Part shown: positions 6,918 through 13,777 of the stretch, in pieces
How positions within the stretch are numbered: position 1 is the stretch's first letter
How the letters are laid out: each line of letters opens with the position of its first letter
NCBI GenBank assembly: GCA_003978865.1
Contig: QNXS01000094.1
Coordinates: 1-17,000, forward strand
Length of the DNA stretch: 17,000 nt
Direction: 5' to 3'
Source: Archaeoglobus sp.
GTDB taxonomy: Archaea; Halobacteriota; Archaeoglobi; Archaeoglobales; Archaeoglobaceae
Notes under the pieces: model-generated
The model's database searches: none
Told to the model about the DNA's origin: nothing
The model's input: only the letters and a program-made list of their open reading frames with translations
Position numbers and translations under genes: made by a program

Positions 6918-6928
6918 GGTGTTAAGAT

Positions 6929-7339
6929 ATGATCAAGGAAATAGTTGTGGAACTCGATGTTAACGGGATTGCAGACATAACAAAAGAAGTGGAAGAATTC
7001 GTAAAGAATTGCGGGTTAAACGAGGGGGCTGTGTTGGTTTTTAACGTAGGCTCTACTGGAGCTATAACTACGATAGAGTACGAGCCGGGACTTAAGAAGG
7101 ACTTTCCTAGGATAATGGAAAAAATTGCTCCCTACGGAGATAACTATGAACATCACAAAACATGGGGTGATGATAATGGTTCAAGCCATGTAAAAGCGGC
7201 AATAATCGGTCCGAGTATTGTTGTTCCGTTTAGAAATGGTAAACTTTTACTCGGGACTTGGCAGCAAATTGTCGTTGTAAACTTTGACACAAAAAGGAGA
7301 AACAGAAAAGTAATTCTACAGATTTTAAAAAGTATTTAA
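6929..7339 (+). CDS. YjbQ-family (UPF0047) protein, secondary thiamine-phosphate synthase type
   Basis: The 136-residue product carries the hallmarks of the YjbQ family: GSTGAITTIE (41-50), the histidine cluster NYEHHKTWGDDNGSSH (72-87, with H75, H76 and H87) and the C-terminal GTWQQIVVVNFD. E. coli YjbQ has been credited with weak thiamine-phosphate synthase activity, but the true role of the family is unsettled. The conserved histidines suggest a metal or phosphate site. GAGGTG, overlapping the previous stop codon, lies seven bases before this ATG. It is the last gene of the membrane protein/LOG-like/YjbQ set and converges on the DGGGP synthase gene. Confidence 0.88.
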   Translation: MIKEIVVELDVNGIADITKEVEEFVKNCGLNEGAVLVFNVGSTGAITTIEYEPGLKKDFPRIMEKIAPYGDNYEHHKTWGDDNGSSHVKAAIIGPSIVVPFRNGKLLLGTWQQIVVVNFDTKRRNRKVILQILKSI

Positions 7340-7343
7340 TTTA

Positions 7344-7365
7344 CAGTTCAAACTCAGTTCAAACT
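7344..7365. repeat. Exact tandem 11-bp duplication, CAGTTCAAACT twice
   Basis: Copies at 7344-7354 and 7355-7365 are identical and directly adjacent. They fill most of the 31-base spacer between the convergent YjbQ and DGGGP synthase genes. The unit is mixed in composition, so simple A/T bias does not explain it. Confidence 0.85.
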
Positions 7366-7370
7366 TAATT

Positions 7371-8231
7371 CTAAAATAGCGCACCAATAACAAATCCAGC
7401 TAAACCAAATGAGAGAGCTACGAGTGTTTCCTTTCTCAATCTTCTTATTGTTTTCTTTGCTATATTTTCTTTAATTTTTAGAAGATTTAATGAACTGTGA
7501 ACAAGTATGATGTCCGTTATTGTTACTGGTATTACATAACCGGGGTTCATAAACTTTCTGTAAGCAATTGGGGGTATAAAACTCATTGCAATTGCTATCA
7601 GAAACAGTACTGCCGATAATTTTGCAGCTGTGTTTATACCAAACAATCTTGCAACGGTTCTAACGTTCCTAAGTGCATCCCCTTCAACATCTTCTATTCC
7701 TTTCATCACTTCTCTTCCGACACCTGAGAGAAAAGCTATCACCGCCAGCATTACAACTGGTCCCGATATTGTATCTACTGCCACAACACTTCCGAAAAGA
7801 AAGGGAACAGCCATAGAGAATGCTATGTAGATATTTCCAGCAAAACCGAACTCCTTAAGTTTTAAATCGTACAGATATCCAAGAGCAGATACAACAAAAG
7901 CAAATATAAACGCATCAAAGCTTATTAAATATGCTAAAATTAATCCACACGGTAACAGTGCGATGCTCAGAGATAGCGCAAAGTTTCTTGAAATTTCACC
8001 TCTGACAATAGGCCTATCAAATCTTTCGTTTGCTATATCTACCTTGTAATCCACATAATCGTTTAAGGCAAATCCAGATGCTTGCAGGGAAATTGCTGCA
8101 AGCATACCAAGAACAGCTTTATCAAAAGGAAAATTATGACCGGAGGATACAACTATACCTGAGATAACACCAAAAGCATACATTATTCCGTGTTCAAGCC
8201 GGCAAAGATCCCAGATTGATTTCAGTTTCAT
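7371..8231 (-). CDS. UbiA-family prenyltransferase, probable digeranylgeranylglyceryl phosphate synthase
   Basis: DGGGP synthase adds the second geranylgeranyl chain to geranylgeranylglyceryl phosphate, the second ether-forming step of archaeal lipid synthesis, in the membrane. The 286-residue protein has several hydrophobic helices and both UbiA metal/diphosphate motifs: NDYVDYKVD (57-65) and YDLKLK (121-126), plus FDRPIVRGEIS, typical of this branch. Its ATG overlaps the stop of the upstream GGGP synthase gene (TAATG), so the two are translationally coupled and the pathway assignment is strong. A UbiA enzyme for another acceptor is possible but less likely given this partner. Confidence 0.9.
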   Translation of the reverse strand: MKLKSIWDLCRLEHGIMYAFGVISGIVVSSGHNFPFDKAVLGMLAAISLQASGFALNDYVDYKVDIANERFDRPIVRGEISRNFALSLSIALLPCGLILAYLISFDAFIFAFVVSALGYLYDLKLKEFGFAGNIYIAFSMAVPFLFGSVVAVDTISGPVVMLAVIAFLSGVGREVMKGIEDVEGDALRNVRTVARLFGINTAAKLSAVLFLIAIAMSFIPPIAYRKFMNPGYVIPVTITDIILVHSSLNLLKIKENIAKKTIRRLRKETLVALSFGLAGFVIGALF

Positions 8232-8956
8232 TATTCCGGCACCGTTTCAAGGAATTTTTCCACACCTTTCTCGTATATGACGTTACCCACAACTACTGCA
8301 TCTGCATATTCAAGCATAGTTTTTGATTTCTCCCTGCTGTCAATACCACCACCATAAATCAGCGGGGATTTAGTCAATCTTCTCTTTACTTCTCTTATCA
8401 CATCCGGTTCTCCAAAAGTTCCACTGTATTCAATGTATATAACATCCATTCCAAATATTCTTTCTCCGGCAATAGCGTAGGAGGCGACAAGTTCTGGAGA
8501 GATGTTGCATATCGATTTCGTAACTTTTGCAACAGCGGAATTTGGGTTAAGTACTATGTATCCTTCAAAAACAACATCATCGAGCATTGAAAAAAATTTA
8601 TCGTTATTGAGGTTCATTTTTATCCATTTGGCATGCTTCCCGGTTATCCATTCCCCATCCTTAGCATTCAGAACTGAGGGAACAAATATGTAATCCGCTT
8701 CATAGAATACTGCCTCTGGTGAGGACGGTTCAAGTATTGTTGGTAATCCATAATCTTTTACAGTTTTGAATAACTTTACCGCCTTTTCGAGTGTAACGTT
8801 CTGGGTTCCAGAAATCATGACAGCATCCGTACCGCTTTCTGCAACCGCTTTTACGAGGTATTCAGGATTTGGCTTGTCAGGATCGAGTTTTGTTATATGT
8901 CTCCACTTCCTCAGTTCTCTTAGCCCTTTTTTGATTTTTCCTGAGTTTGCAGACAT
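8231..8956 (-). CDS. Geranylgeranylglyceryl phosphate synthase
   Basis: GGGP synthase joins geranylgeranyl diphosphate to sn-glycerol-1-phosphate, the committed step that gives archaeal lipids their stereochemistry. The 241-residue product follows the PcrB/GGGPS TIM-barrel family closely: KWRHITKLDPDKPN, DAVMISGTQNVT, a EPSSPEAV phosphate-loop region, YIEYSGTFGEP, YGGGIDSREK and VVGNVIYEKG. It resembles what I remember of the Archaeoglobus fulgidus enzyme, with about ten extra residues at the N-terminus. No alternative start is available in that extension. An A/T box (about 8973-8983) lies roughly 23 bases before the ATG and there is no clear ribosome binding site, consistent with a near-leaderless transcript. 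It lies downstream of pdaD on the same strand. Confidence 0.95.
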   Translation of the reverse strand: MSANSGKIKKGLRELRKWRHITKLDPDKPNPEYLVKAVAESGTDAVMISGTQNVTLEKAVKLFKTVKDYGLPTILEPSSPEAVFYEADYIFVPSVLNAKDGEWITGKHAKWIKMNLNNDKFFSMLDDVVFEGYIVLNPNSAVAKVTKSICNISPELVASYAIAGERIFGMDVIYIEYSGTFGEPDVIREVKRRLTKSPLIYGGGIDSREKSKTMLEYADAVVVGNVIYEKGVEKFLETVPE

Positions 8957-9015
8957 GTAGCCGGGTTTCTTAGCAATAAATTGAAAAGGATTTCGGTGTT
9001 TGGTTGCAAATTAAA

Positions 9016-9043
9016 TGTAAATTGTAAATTAAAGAAATTAAAG
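9016..9043. repeat. Two adjoining tandem duplications at the pdaD 3' end
   Basis: TGTAAAT occurs twice in a row (9016-9022 and 9023-9029), and AAATTAAAG twice in a row (9026-9034 and 9035-9043), the two sets overlapping. The second AAATTAAAG copy contains the pdaD stop codon (9038-9040 on the minus strand) and its last codon, so the end of the gene appears duplicated downstream of itself. Confidence 0.75.
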
Positions 9044-9574
9044 AACAAAAACAGCTGCAGCAACAACGGTTGTGTATCCTTCTCCAACTTCAGCCACTGC
9101 TGTAGCATTCATAGTACTTGCAGGTTCAACACCAAAAGCAGTTCTCAGCATGTATGCAGCCATGTTTTCCGCATATCTTCCGGGATCTTCTCCACTGCAT
9201 ACTCCATGGTACTCTGCTAAATACCCATGAACTGCCGGATCTGAGGGTATTGCAGCTCCAACACTTGCAAAAATTCTTTCTCCAGTTCTGTTGCTTGAGT
9301 GTTTTGCCATAACACAGAAAACTATCTGACCGGGAAAAATCTCTTTTAGTCCATCTTCTCTACTTATCAACTCACATCCCGGCGGATATATACTACTTAC
9401 GGGAACTAAGTTAAATCTCTCTATCCCGGCATCTCTCAAAGCCAATTCAAAGCTAACGAGTTCATCTTCATGACAACCACTACCACATGTAAAGAATACT
9501 TTCTTTGGAATCAATTTCAATTGCTCTATACCGGATACAGCTTTGCAGCACTCCTGAATTTGAGTTTCCTCCAT
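9038..9574 (-). CDS. pdaD: Pyruvoyl-dependent arginine decarboxylase
   Basis: This enzyme converts arginine to agmatine, the first step of polyamine synthesis in many archaea. It is made as a proenzyme that cleaves itself between two serines, the second becoming the pyruvoyl cofactor. Here the site is VPVSSIYPP, predicting cleavage between S60 and S61. FELALRDAGIERFNLV before it and PGQIVFCVMAK, GYLAEYHG and the C-terminal strands after it match the PvlArgDC family. The length (178 residues) is normal. It has more cysteines than I expect (C9, C10, C30, C34, C67, C87, C126). The ATG is supported by GGAGG eight bases upstream. A probable TATA element (9635-9644) would give a leader of about 38 bases. 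Confidence 0.93.
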   Translation of the reverse strand: MEETQIQECCKAVSGIEQLKLIPKKVFFTCGSGCHEDELVSFELALRDAGIERFNLVPVSSIYPPGCELISREDGLKEIFPGQIVFCVMAKHSSNRTGERIFASVGAAIPSDPAVHGYLAEYHGVCSGEDPGRYAENMAAYMLRTAFGVEPASTMNATAVAEVGEGYTTVVAAAVFVL

Positions 9575-9671
9575 TGTTCAACCCTCCTTGCATTTGTTTA
9601 TTAAGTTTTGTACAGGCGTTATCAAGCTTGTAGCAATATTTTAATCTTAGCATCACTGAGCTACAATTTTA

Positions 9672-9691
9672 ACTGTTATACCGTTAACAGT
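9672..9691. promoter_or_regulatory. 20-bp inverted repeat between pdaD and the ferredoxin gene
   Basis: ACTGTTA (9672-9678) and TAACAGT (9685-9691) form perfect 7-base arms around TACCGT. The site lies about 30 bases upstream of the probable ferredoxin TATA box and near the middle of this divergent region. That position and symmetry fit a dimeric DNA-binding regulator, possibly an activator. A similar half-site, AACAGTT, recurs at 9716-9722 beside the TATA box. The regulator is unknown. Confidence 0.45.
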
Positions 9692-9718
9692 AAATAATTG
9701 AATAAAGAAAAGAAAAAC

Positions 9719-9730
9719 AGTTAAAAGTTT
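9719..9730 (+). promoter_or_regulatory. TATA element of the ferredoxin-reductase operon
   Basis: AGTTAAAAGTTT is centred about 25 bases before the ferredoxin ATG (9749). No ribosome binding site precedes that ATG, so the transcript is probably leaderless. Confidence 0.5.
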
Positions 9731-9748
9731 TGAAGATGTATTTTATCC

Positions 9749-9937
9749 ATGCCAGACAGGGGTAGAATAGTTGTTGACAGATTTAAATGTGCTTACTGCG
9801 GGGCATGCGTTTCAGTTTGCAAGAACAACGCTAACGAACTTGTGGAAACGTTTCTAACAATAGATGACAGCAAATGCAACTGCTGCATGCTCTGCGTCAA
9901 AGTTTGCCCAATGGGTGCTTTAAGTGTTAAAAGCTGA
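9749..9937 (+). CDS. 2[4Fe-4S] ferredoxin, probable electron donor to geranylgeranyl reductase
   Basis: This 62-residue protein has two four-cysteine motifs: C14, C17, C20, C24 and C43, C46, C49, C53, the second followed by proline. The spacing CX2CX2CX3C twice, with exchange of the last cysteine between sites, is that of bacterial-type ferredoxins with two low-potential clusters. The first motif lacks the usual proline after its last cysteine (CKN), and an extra cysteine (C45) sits in the second. It is followed 13 bases later by geranylgeranyl reductase. A ferredoxin encoded beside this reductase in Methanosarcina is reported to be needed for full lipid saturation, so the same partnership is likely here. 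Confidence 0.92.
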   Translation: MPDRGRIVVDRFKCAYCGACVSVCKNNANELVETFLTIDDSKCNCCMLCVKVCPMGALSVKS

Positions 9938-9950
9938 AGAGGTGACTTGA

Positions 9951-11129
9951 ATGTCTGAATACGATGTTGTCGTTGTCGGTGCGGGACCCGGTGGAAGTAC
10001 CGCTGCCAAGAGTTGCGCTGAAGAAGGATTAAACGTTCTGATAGTGGAAAAAAGGCAGGAAATTGGCGCTCCTGTGAGATGTGCAGAAGGTGTCAGCAAA
10101 TCTGAGTTAGCATCTCTCGTTGAAATAAAGAAAAGATGGATAGCAGCAGAGGTCGCAGGAGCAAAAGTGTACTCACCGGATAATACGGTAATAACTCTTT
10201 CAGCCGAGCAGGCTGGAAATGAAGTTGGGTATATCCTCGAAAGAAAAATCTTTGACAGATGGTTGGCAAAGCAAGCAGCGAAGGCTGGAGCTGATATACT
10301 TGTTAAAACAGCAGCTATTGGAATTGAAAAAGATGGAGAAGCTCTCAAGATAAAACTTAGGAGGGCTGGAGAATTCTTTGATGTTACTGCAAAAATTGTG
10401 ATAGGTGCTGATGGTGTTGAGAGCAGGGTCGGAAAGTGGATGGGCATAGACACAACTCTAAAACTTAATGAAATAGAGAGCTGTGTTCAGTACCTAATGA
10501 CCGGACTCGATGAAAAGTACGACATGGATTACTGTCATTTTTGGCTTGGGCACAGCAGATGTCCGGGGGGCTACATTTGGCTTTTCCCCAAGGGTAATGG
10601 TTCTGCGAACTTCGGTATAGGCGTTATGCCATCCATGGCAAAAGAGACGGCAAAGTACTATCTCGACAGGTTTTTGGAGGCTGAAGGTATTGGCATGTCA
10701 AAAGTTGTGGAGGTTGTTGCAGGAGGTGTCCCCGTTAGTCCGATGGAGAAAATTTCTACAGAGAGATGTTTGCTTGTGGGGGATGCAGCAAGACACGCTG
10801 ACCCAATAACGGGCGGCGGAATAATAAATGCCATGAGGGGCGGAAAAATTGCGGGAAAGGTTGCTGCTGAGGCTGTGAGAAAAAACGATTTTTCTGCCAG
10901 ATTTCTGAGCAGGTACGACAAATTATGTAAAGAAGACTTTGGAAAAACTTTGGAAAGGAATAAGATTTTACAGAAAAAAATATTAAAAATGAAGGATGAA
11001 ACTTTAAATAATCTGGCAAAGAGTCTCGAGGGATATAGAATGGAGGATATGAGCGTAACGGGTATAGTAAAGGAGCTAATAAAGAGAAATCCAAAGATAT
11101 TCTGGGATCTAAAGTCTTTATTCCTGTAG
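9951..11129 (+). CDS. Geranylgeranyl reductase (digeranylgeranylglycerophospholipid reductase type)
   Basis: This FAD enzyme saturates the double bonds of geranylgeranyl chains in archaeal lipids, at the cytoplasmic membrane face. The 392-residue protein starts YDVVVVGAGPGGSTAA, the Rossmann FAD motif (GAGPGG at 10-15). It then has GAPVRCAEGVSK, with the conserved cysteine of this family, IGADGVESRVGKW, the substrate-pocket motif PGGYIWLFPK, and the second FAD motif LLVGDAARHADPITGGGI. The start is supported by GAGGTGA five bases upstream. The upstream ferredoxin and nearby ether-lipid genes support the lipid role over other reductases in the superfamily. A T-rich terminator follows, so ferredoxin and reductase form a two-gene operon. 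Confidence 0.94.
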   Translation: MSEYDVVVVGAGPGGSTAAKSCAEEGLNVLIVEKRQEIGAPVRCAEGVSKSELASLVEIKKRWIAAEVAGAKVYSPDNTVITLSAEQAGNEVGYILERKIFDRWLAKQAAKAGADILVKTAAIGIEKDGEALKIKLRRAGEFFDVTAKIVIGADGVESRVGKWMGIDTTLKLNEIESCVQYLMTGLDEKYDMDYCHFWLGHSRCPGGYIWLFPKGNGSANFGIGVMPSMAKETAKYYLDRFLEAEGIGMSKVVEVVAGGVPVSPMEKISTERCLLVGDAARHADPITGGGIINAMRGGKIAGKVAAEAVRKNDFSARFLSRYDKLCKEDFGKTLERNKILQKKILKMKDETLNNLAKSLEGYRMEDMSVTGIVKELIKRNPKIFWDLKSLFL

Positions 11130-11133
11130 TTAC

Positions 11134-11150
11134 TTTGTTTTCTCTTTTTT
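11134..11150 (+). terminator. T-rich terminator after geranylgeranyl reductase
   Basis: TTTGTTTTCTCTTTTTT starts a few bases after the stop codon and has no stem-loop, as in archaeal intrinsic termination. It separates the reductase from the acyl-CoA synthetase, which has its own TATA box. Confidence 0.55.
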
Positions 11151-11186
11151 GGTAATATACTTGAAATGCTTGAAGAAAGCCAAATT

Positions 11187-11194
11187 TTTTATAC
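11187..11194 (+). promoter_or_regulatory. TATA box of the acyl-CoA synthetase gene
   Basis: TTTTATAC sits about 50 bases before ATG 11240 and would start transcription near 11217, leaving a leader of about 20-40 bases depending on the start codon used. Confidence 0.45.
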
Positions 11195-11239
11195 CGTTTC
11201 CAGTATTCGTACTCTTCAAATAAATCACTAAAAATAGTT

Positions 11240-12892
11240 ATGAACGGTGATAACGTGCCGTACAAGAAGTGGGAAACATTTGGGGATATAATAAAAAAGA
11301 TTGCTGAAAAGTACCCAGAAAATCCGGCAATAATCACTGAAAATTGCACTATGAGTTATAAAGAGTTGTACGAGAAGGCGATTAAAGTTGCTCATGGACT
11401 TTACAGACTTGGTATTAGAAAAGGAGACAAAGTTAGCCTGTGGATGCAAAATTTCCCAGAGTGGGTTGTTTGTTGGTGGGCAGTCCCAATGCTTGGAGCA
11501 ACTCTTGTCCCAGTTGATCACTGGTACAAAACCGTTGAAGCAGAGCACATAATAGGACATTCAGATTCTGTAGCAATTATAACCTACGAAACAATGGGCA
11601 AGTGGAGATTCACAGATATGATAAACGAGGTAAGAGACAAAACCAAGCTTGAACACATTATAGTTGCGGGCGAAAATCCGGAAGAAGATGTAGAGAAAGT
11701 TGGAGGCATAAGTTTTGATGAACTGTTAAAATTAGGAGAAGGGTGGGAGAAAGATTCGGGATTTATCGAGGAGATGAGAAAGGTTACGCCTGACGATGTA
11801 TCACTGATTCTCTACACATCTGGGACTACCGGAGTTCCAAAAGGTGTGATGTTGTGCCAGCATCAGATAATAAAGAACGCTTACGATCAAGGTGAAAACA
11901 TGAGAGTTACTGATAGAGATAGGCTTCTTGTTCCCGTTCCCTTTACACACTGTTTTGGATGTGTAATGTCAATAACACTAATGGCTAACTTTGGAGGAGC
12001 TGTAGTTCCACTGATTGTGTTTAATGAGGAGGAGGCGCTAAGAAAAATAGAGAAACACGGCTGTACAATGATTCATGGCACTCCAACAATGTTTCTCAGA
12101 GAGTTGAGGGTGCTTAGAGATAGTAAATACGATACAAGTTCACTCAGAACGGGAATAATGGCTGGAGCTCCATGCCCAGAAGATCTAATGACAGCGACTC
12201 TAAAAGAGATGAGCGTTAATTTGTGTATAACTTACGGCTTGACTGAAGCCTCTCCGGGAATAACTATGACAAGCCTTGATGACAGCATAGAGGATAGAGT
12301 AAAAACTGTTGGTAAACCCTTGCCAGATATAGAAGTCAGAATAGTTGATGATAACGGAAAAGATGTACCAAGAGGTCAGGTCGGTGAGATAATCTGCAGA
12401 GGTTACAATGTGATGAAGGGTTACTACAAGATGCCGGAGAAAACAGCTGAGACTATAAAAGATGGATGGCTGTACTCTGGAGATCTTGGAATAATGGATG
12501 AAAGAGGTTATATAATTTTTAAAGGAAGAAAGAAAGAGCTTATAATAGTTGGAGGATTTAACGTTTATCCACTTGACTTGGAACAGTATCTGAGGAACTT
12601 TGAAAAAGTTCAGGATGTAGCTATAGTTGGAGTACATGATGAAGATCTTGGAGAGGTTGTTGCAGCAGCAGTAATACCGAGAGATGGCGTAAATCTCGAT
12701 CCAGTGGAGATCGTAGATTACTGCTACGGAAAAATTGCGAGCGCAAAAGTGCCAAGATACGTTTATGTAACAAATTCGTTTCCTGTTAGCGGAAGGGGAA
12801 AAGTACAGAAATTCAGATTAGTTAAAGAGCTGGAAGAGCTAATAGATGCGGGAAGATTGAAAAAAATCAAGCCATCCTCTCTAAATACGTGA
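11240..12892 (+). CDS. AMP-forming fatty acyl-CoA synthetase
   Basis: This ANL-superfamily enzyme activates a carboxylic acid to acyl-AMP and then acyl-CoA. The 550-residue protein has the phosphate loop YTSGTTGVPKG (192-202), YGLTEASPG as the adenine/aromatic motif, YSGDLGIMDERGY with the ribose-binding aspartate, the hinge KGRKKELIIVGGFNVYP, and the C-terminal catalytic lysine in SGRGKVQKF. The sequence style matches medium- to long-chain acyl-CoA ligases used in beta-oxidation, numerous in Archaeoglobi; the exact substrate cannot be read. It follows the lipid-reductase operon but has its own promoter. ATG 11240 has no ribosome binding site. An in-frame GTG at 11255 has GGTGAT three bases before it and would drop five residues, so the start is uncertain. 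Confidence 0.92.
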   Translation: MNGDNVPYKKWETFGDIIKKIAEKYPENPAIITENCTMSYKELYEKAIKVAHGLYRLGIRKGDKVSLWMQNFPEWVVCWWAVPMLGATLVPVDHWYKTVEAEHIIGHSDSVAIITYETMGKWRFTDMINEVRDKTKLEHIIVAGENPEEDVEKVGGISFDELLKLGEGWEKDSGFIEEMRKVTPDDVSLILYTSGTTGVPKGVMLCQHQIIKNAYDQGENMRVTDRDRLLVPVPFTHCFGCVMSITLMANFGGAVVPLIVFNEEEALRKIEKHGCTMIHGTPTMFLRELRVLRDSKYDTSSLRTGIMAGAPCPEDLMTATLKEMSVNLCITYGLTEASPGITMTSLDDSIEDRVKTVGKPLPDIEVRIVDDNGKDVPRGQVGEIICRGYNVMKGYYKMPEKTAETIKDGWLYSGDLGIMDERGYIIFKGRKKELIIVGGFNVYPLDLEQYLRNFEKVQDVAIVGVHDEDLGEVVAAAVIPRDGVNLDPVEIVDYCYGKIASAKVPRYVYVTNSFPVSGRGKVQKFRLVKELEELIDAGRLKKIKPSSLNT

Positions 12893-12896
12893 TTGA

Positions 12897-12923
12897 TCTT
12901 TCTGTATTTTTATTTAATGTTTT
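12897..12923 (+). terminator. T-rich terminator after the acyl-CoA synthetase gene
   Basis: A stretch dominated by T (ATCTTTCTGTATTTTTATTT and onward) follows the stop codon by about five bases. No hairpin is seen. Confidence 0.45.
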
Positions 12924-12939
12924 AAAACTTATATTCTGG

Positions 12940-12987
12940 TTATAAAATTTATAAAATTTAATTTAAGATAGATATTTAAGGTAGATA
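12940..12987. repeat. Two consecutive tandem duplications at the mrp 3' end
   Basis: TTATAAAAT occurs twice in a row (12940-12948 and 12949-12957). Four bases later TTTAAGATAGATA (12962-12974) is followed directly by TTTAAGGTAGATA (12975-12987), differing at one position. The second 13-mer contains the stop codon (12976-12978) and last codons of the minus-strand Mrp gene, so the first copy looks like a duplicate of the gene end placed just outside it. Confidence 0.8.
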
Positions 12988-13734
12988 ATTGTCGAAATAA
13001 TCTTTGTCATAATCTTCGATTAACCCGGAGTCGCAGAAGAGGGATAGCTTTTCTTCAATTGGTATTTTTGTTATGATCTTCAAACCATACTTCTTTGCCA
13101 ACAAATCCGCACCTTTACCAAATCTGGCAATTCTTCCACATTCAGGGCACTGATAGTAACTCATATTTTCAACTATACCAATAACTTCTGTGTTCATAGT
13201 CCTTGCCATGTTTATAGCTCTTTCAACTATCTGTGCTGTTAGATCGTGGGGGGTTGCAACCATTATCACGCCATCAAGCGGTATCTCCTGCATAACAGTT
13301 ATCGGTACATCCCCAGTACCAGGAGGCATATCTATTATAAAGTAATCTAATCTTCCCCAAGAAACGTACGCCAAGTAATCCCTAAGAACTTTTGAAATCA
13401 TAGGTCCTCTCCAGATAACAGCTATTCCTTCTGGAGTCATGAACTGAATGGACATTATTCTTATTGCATACTTTGTACTCAGTACAGGATCTATTCCATC
13501 TATGCTTGAAAGCGGTTTCTTTCTTTCAATCCCGAAAAGCTTGGGTATTGATGGACCAAGAAAGTCTGCATCGAGCAAACCAACCAAGTAACCCTTCTTT
13601 GCAAGGTGAACTGCAAGTAAGGCTGCTACAGTTGACTTGCCAACACCGCCCTTTCCACTCATTACTGCTATCTTTCTCTTTATATGTCCCATTTTATTGC
13701 TAATTATTGCTTCAAGTTCATTTGTTTCTCCCAT
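12976..13734 (-). CDS. mrp: Mrp/NBP35-family Fe-S carrier ATPase
   Basis: Mrp/ApbC proteins are dimeric P-loop ATPases that bind a [4Fe-4S] cluster between subunits and deliver it to apo-proteins. The 252-residue product has the deviant Walker A motif GKGGVGKST (27-35) with signature lysine K28, LLDADFLGPSIPKLFG, YFIIDMPPGTGD, and VENMSYYQCPECG with the bridging CX2C at C196/C199. The archaeal form lacks the N-terminal DUF59 domain of bacterial Mrp, as here. GTTTTTAACT (13756-13765; AGTTAAAAAC on the coding strand) is about 26 bases before the ATG, with no ribosome binding site, suggesting a leaderless transcript. The PHP gene lies 43 bases upstream on the same strand. Confidence 0.93.
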   Translation of the reverse strand: MGETNELEAIISNKMGHIKRKIAVMSGKGGVGKSTVAALLAVHLAKKGYLVGLLDADFLGPSIPKLFGIERKKPLSSIDGIDPVLSTKYAIRIMSIQFMTPEGIAVIWRGPMISKVLRDYLAYVSWGRLDYFIIDMPPGTGDVPITVMQEIPLDGVIMVATPHDLTAQIVERAINMARTMNTEVIGIVENMSYYQCPECGRIARFGKGADLLAKKYGLKIITKIPIEEKLSLFCDSGLIEDYDKDYFDNYLP

Positions 13735-13755
13735 ATCTGGAAAAATTTCATTACT

Positions 13756-13765
13756 GTTTTTAACT
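13756..13765 (-). promoter_or_regulatory. TATA element of mrp
   Basis: On the minus strand this reads AGTTAAAAAC, 26 bases before the Mrp ATG, in the 43-base gap after the PHP gene. It implies mrp can be transcribed separately from the PHP gene. Confidence 0.5.
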
Positions 13766-13777
13766 CTTGGCTCTGAT

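Noticed and set aside
9920..10453. Minus-strand open frame of 177 codons inside the geranylgeranyl reductase gene
   Set aside because: Its composition (Ser, Pro, Ala, Thr-rich) is typical of an antisense frame; the sense strand has clear FAD motifs.
10756..11349. Minus-strand open frame of 197 codons
   Set aside because: It overlaps two confident genes and the spacer between them, and has no domain; its residue bias reflects the antisense strand.
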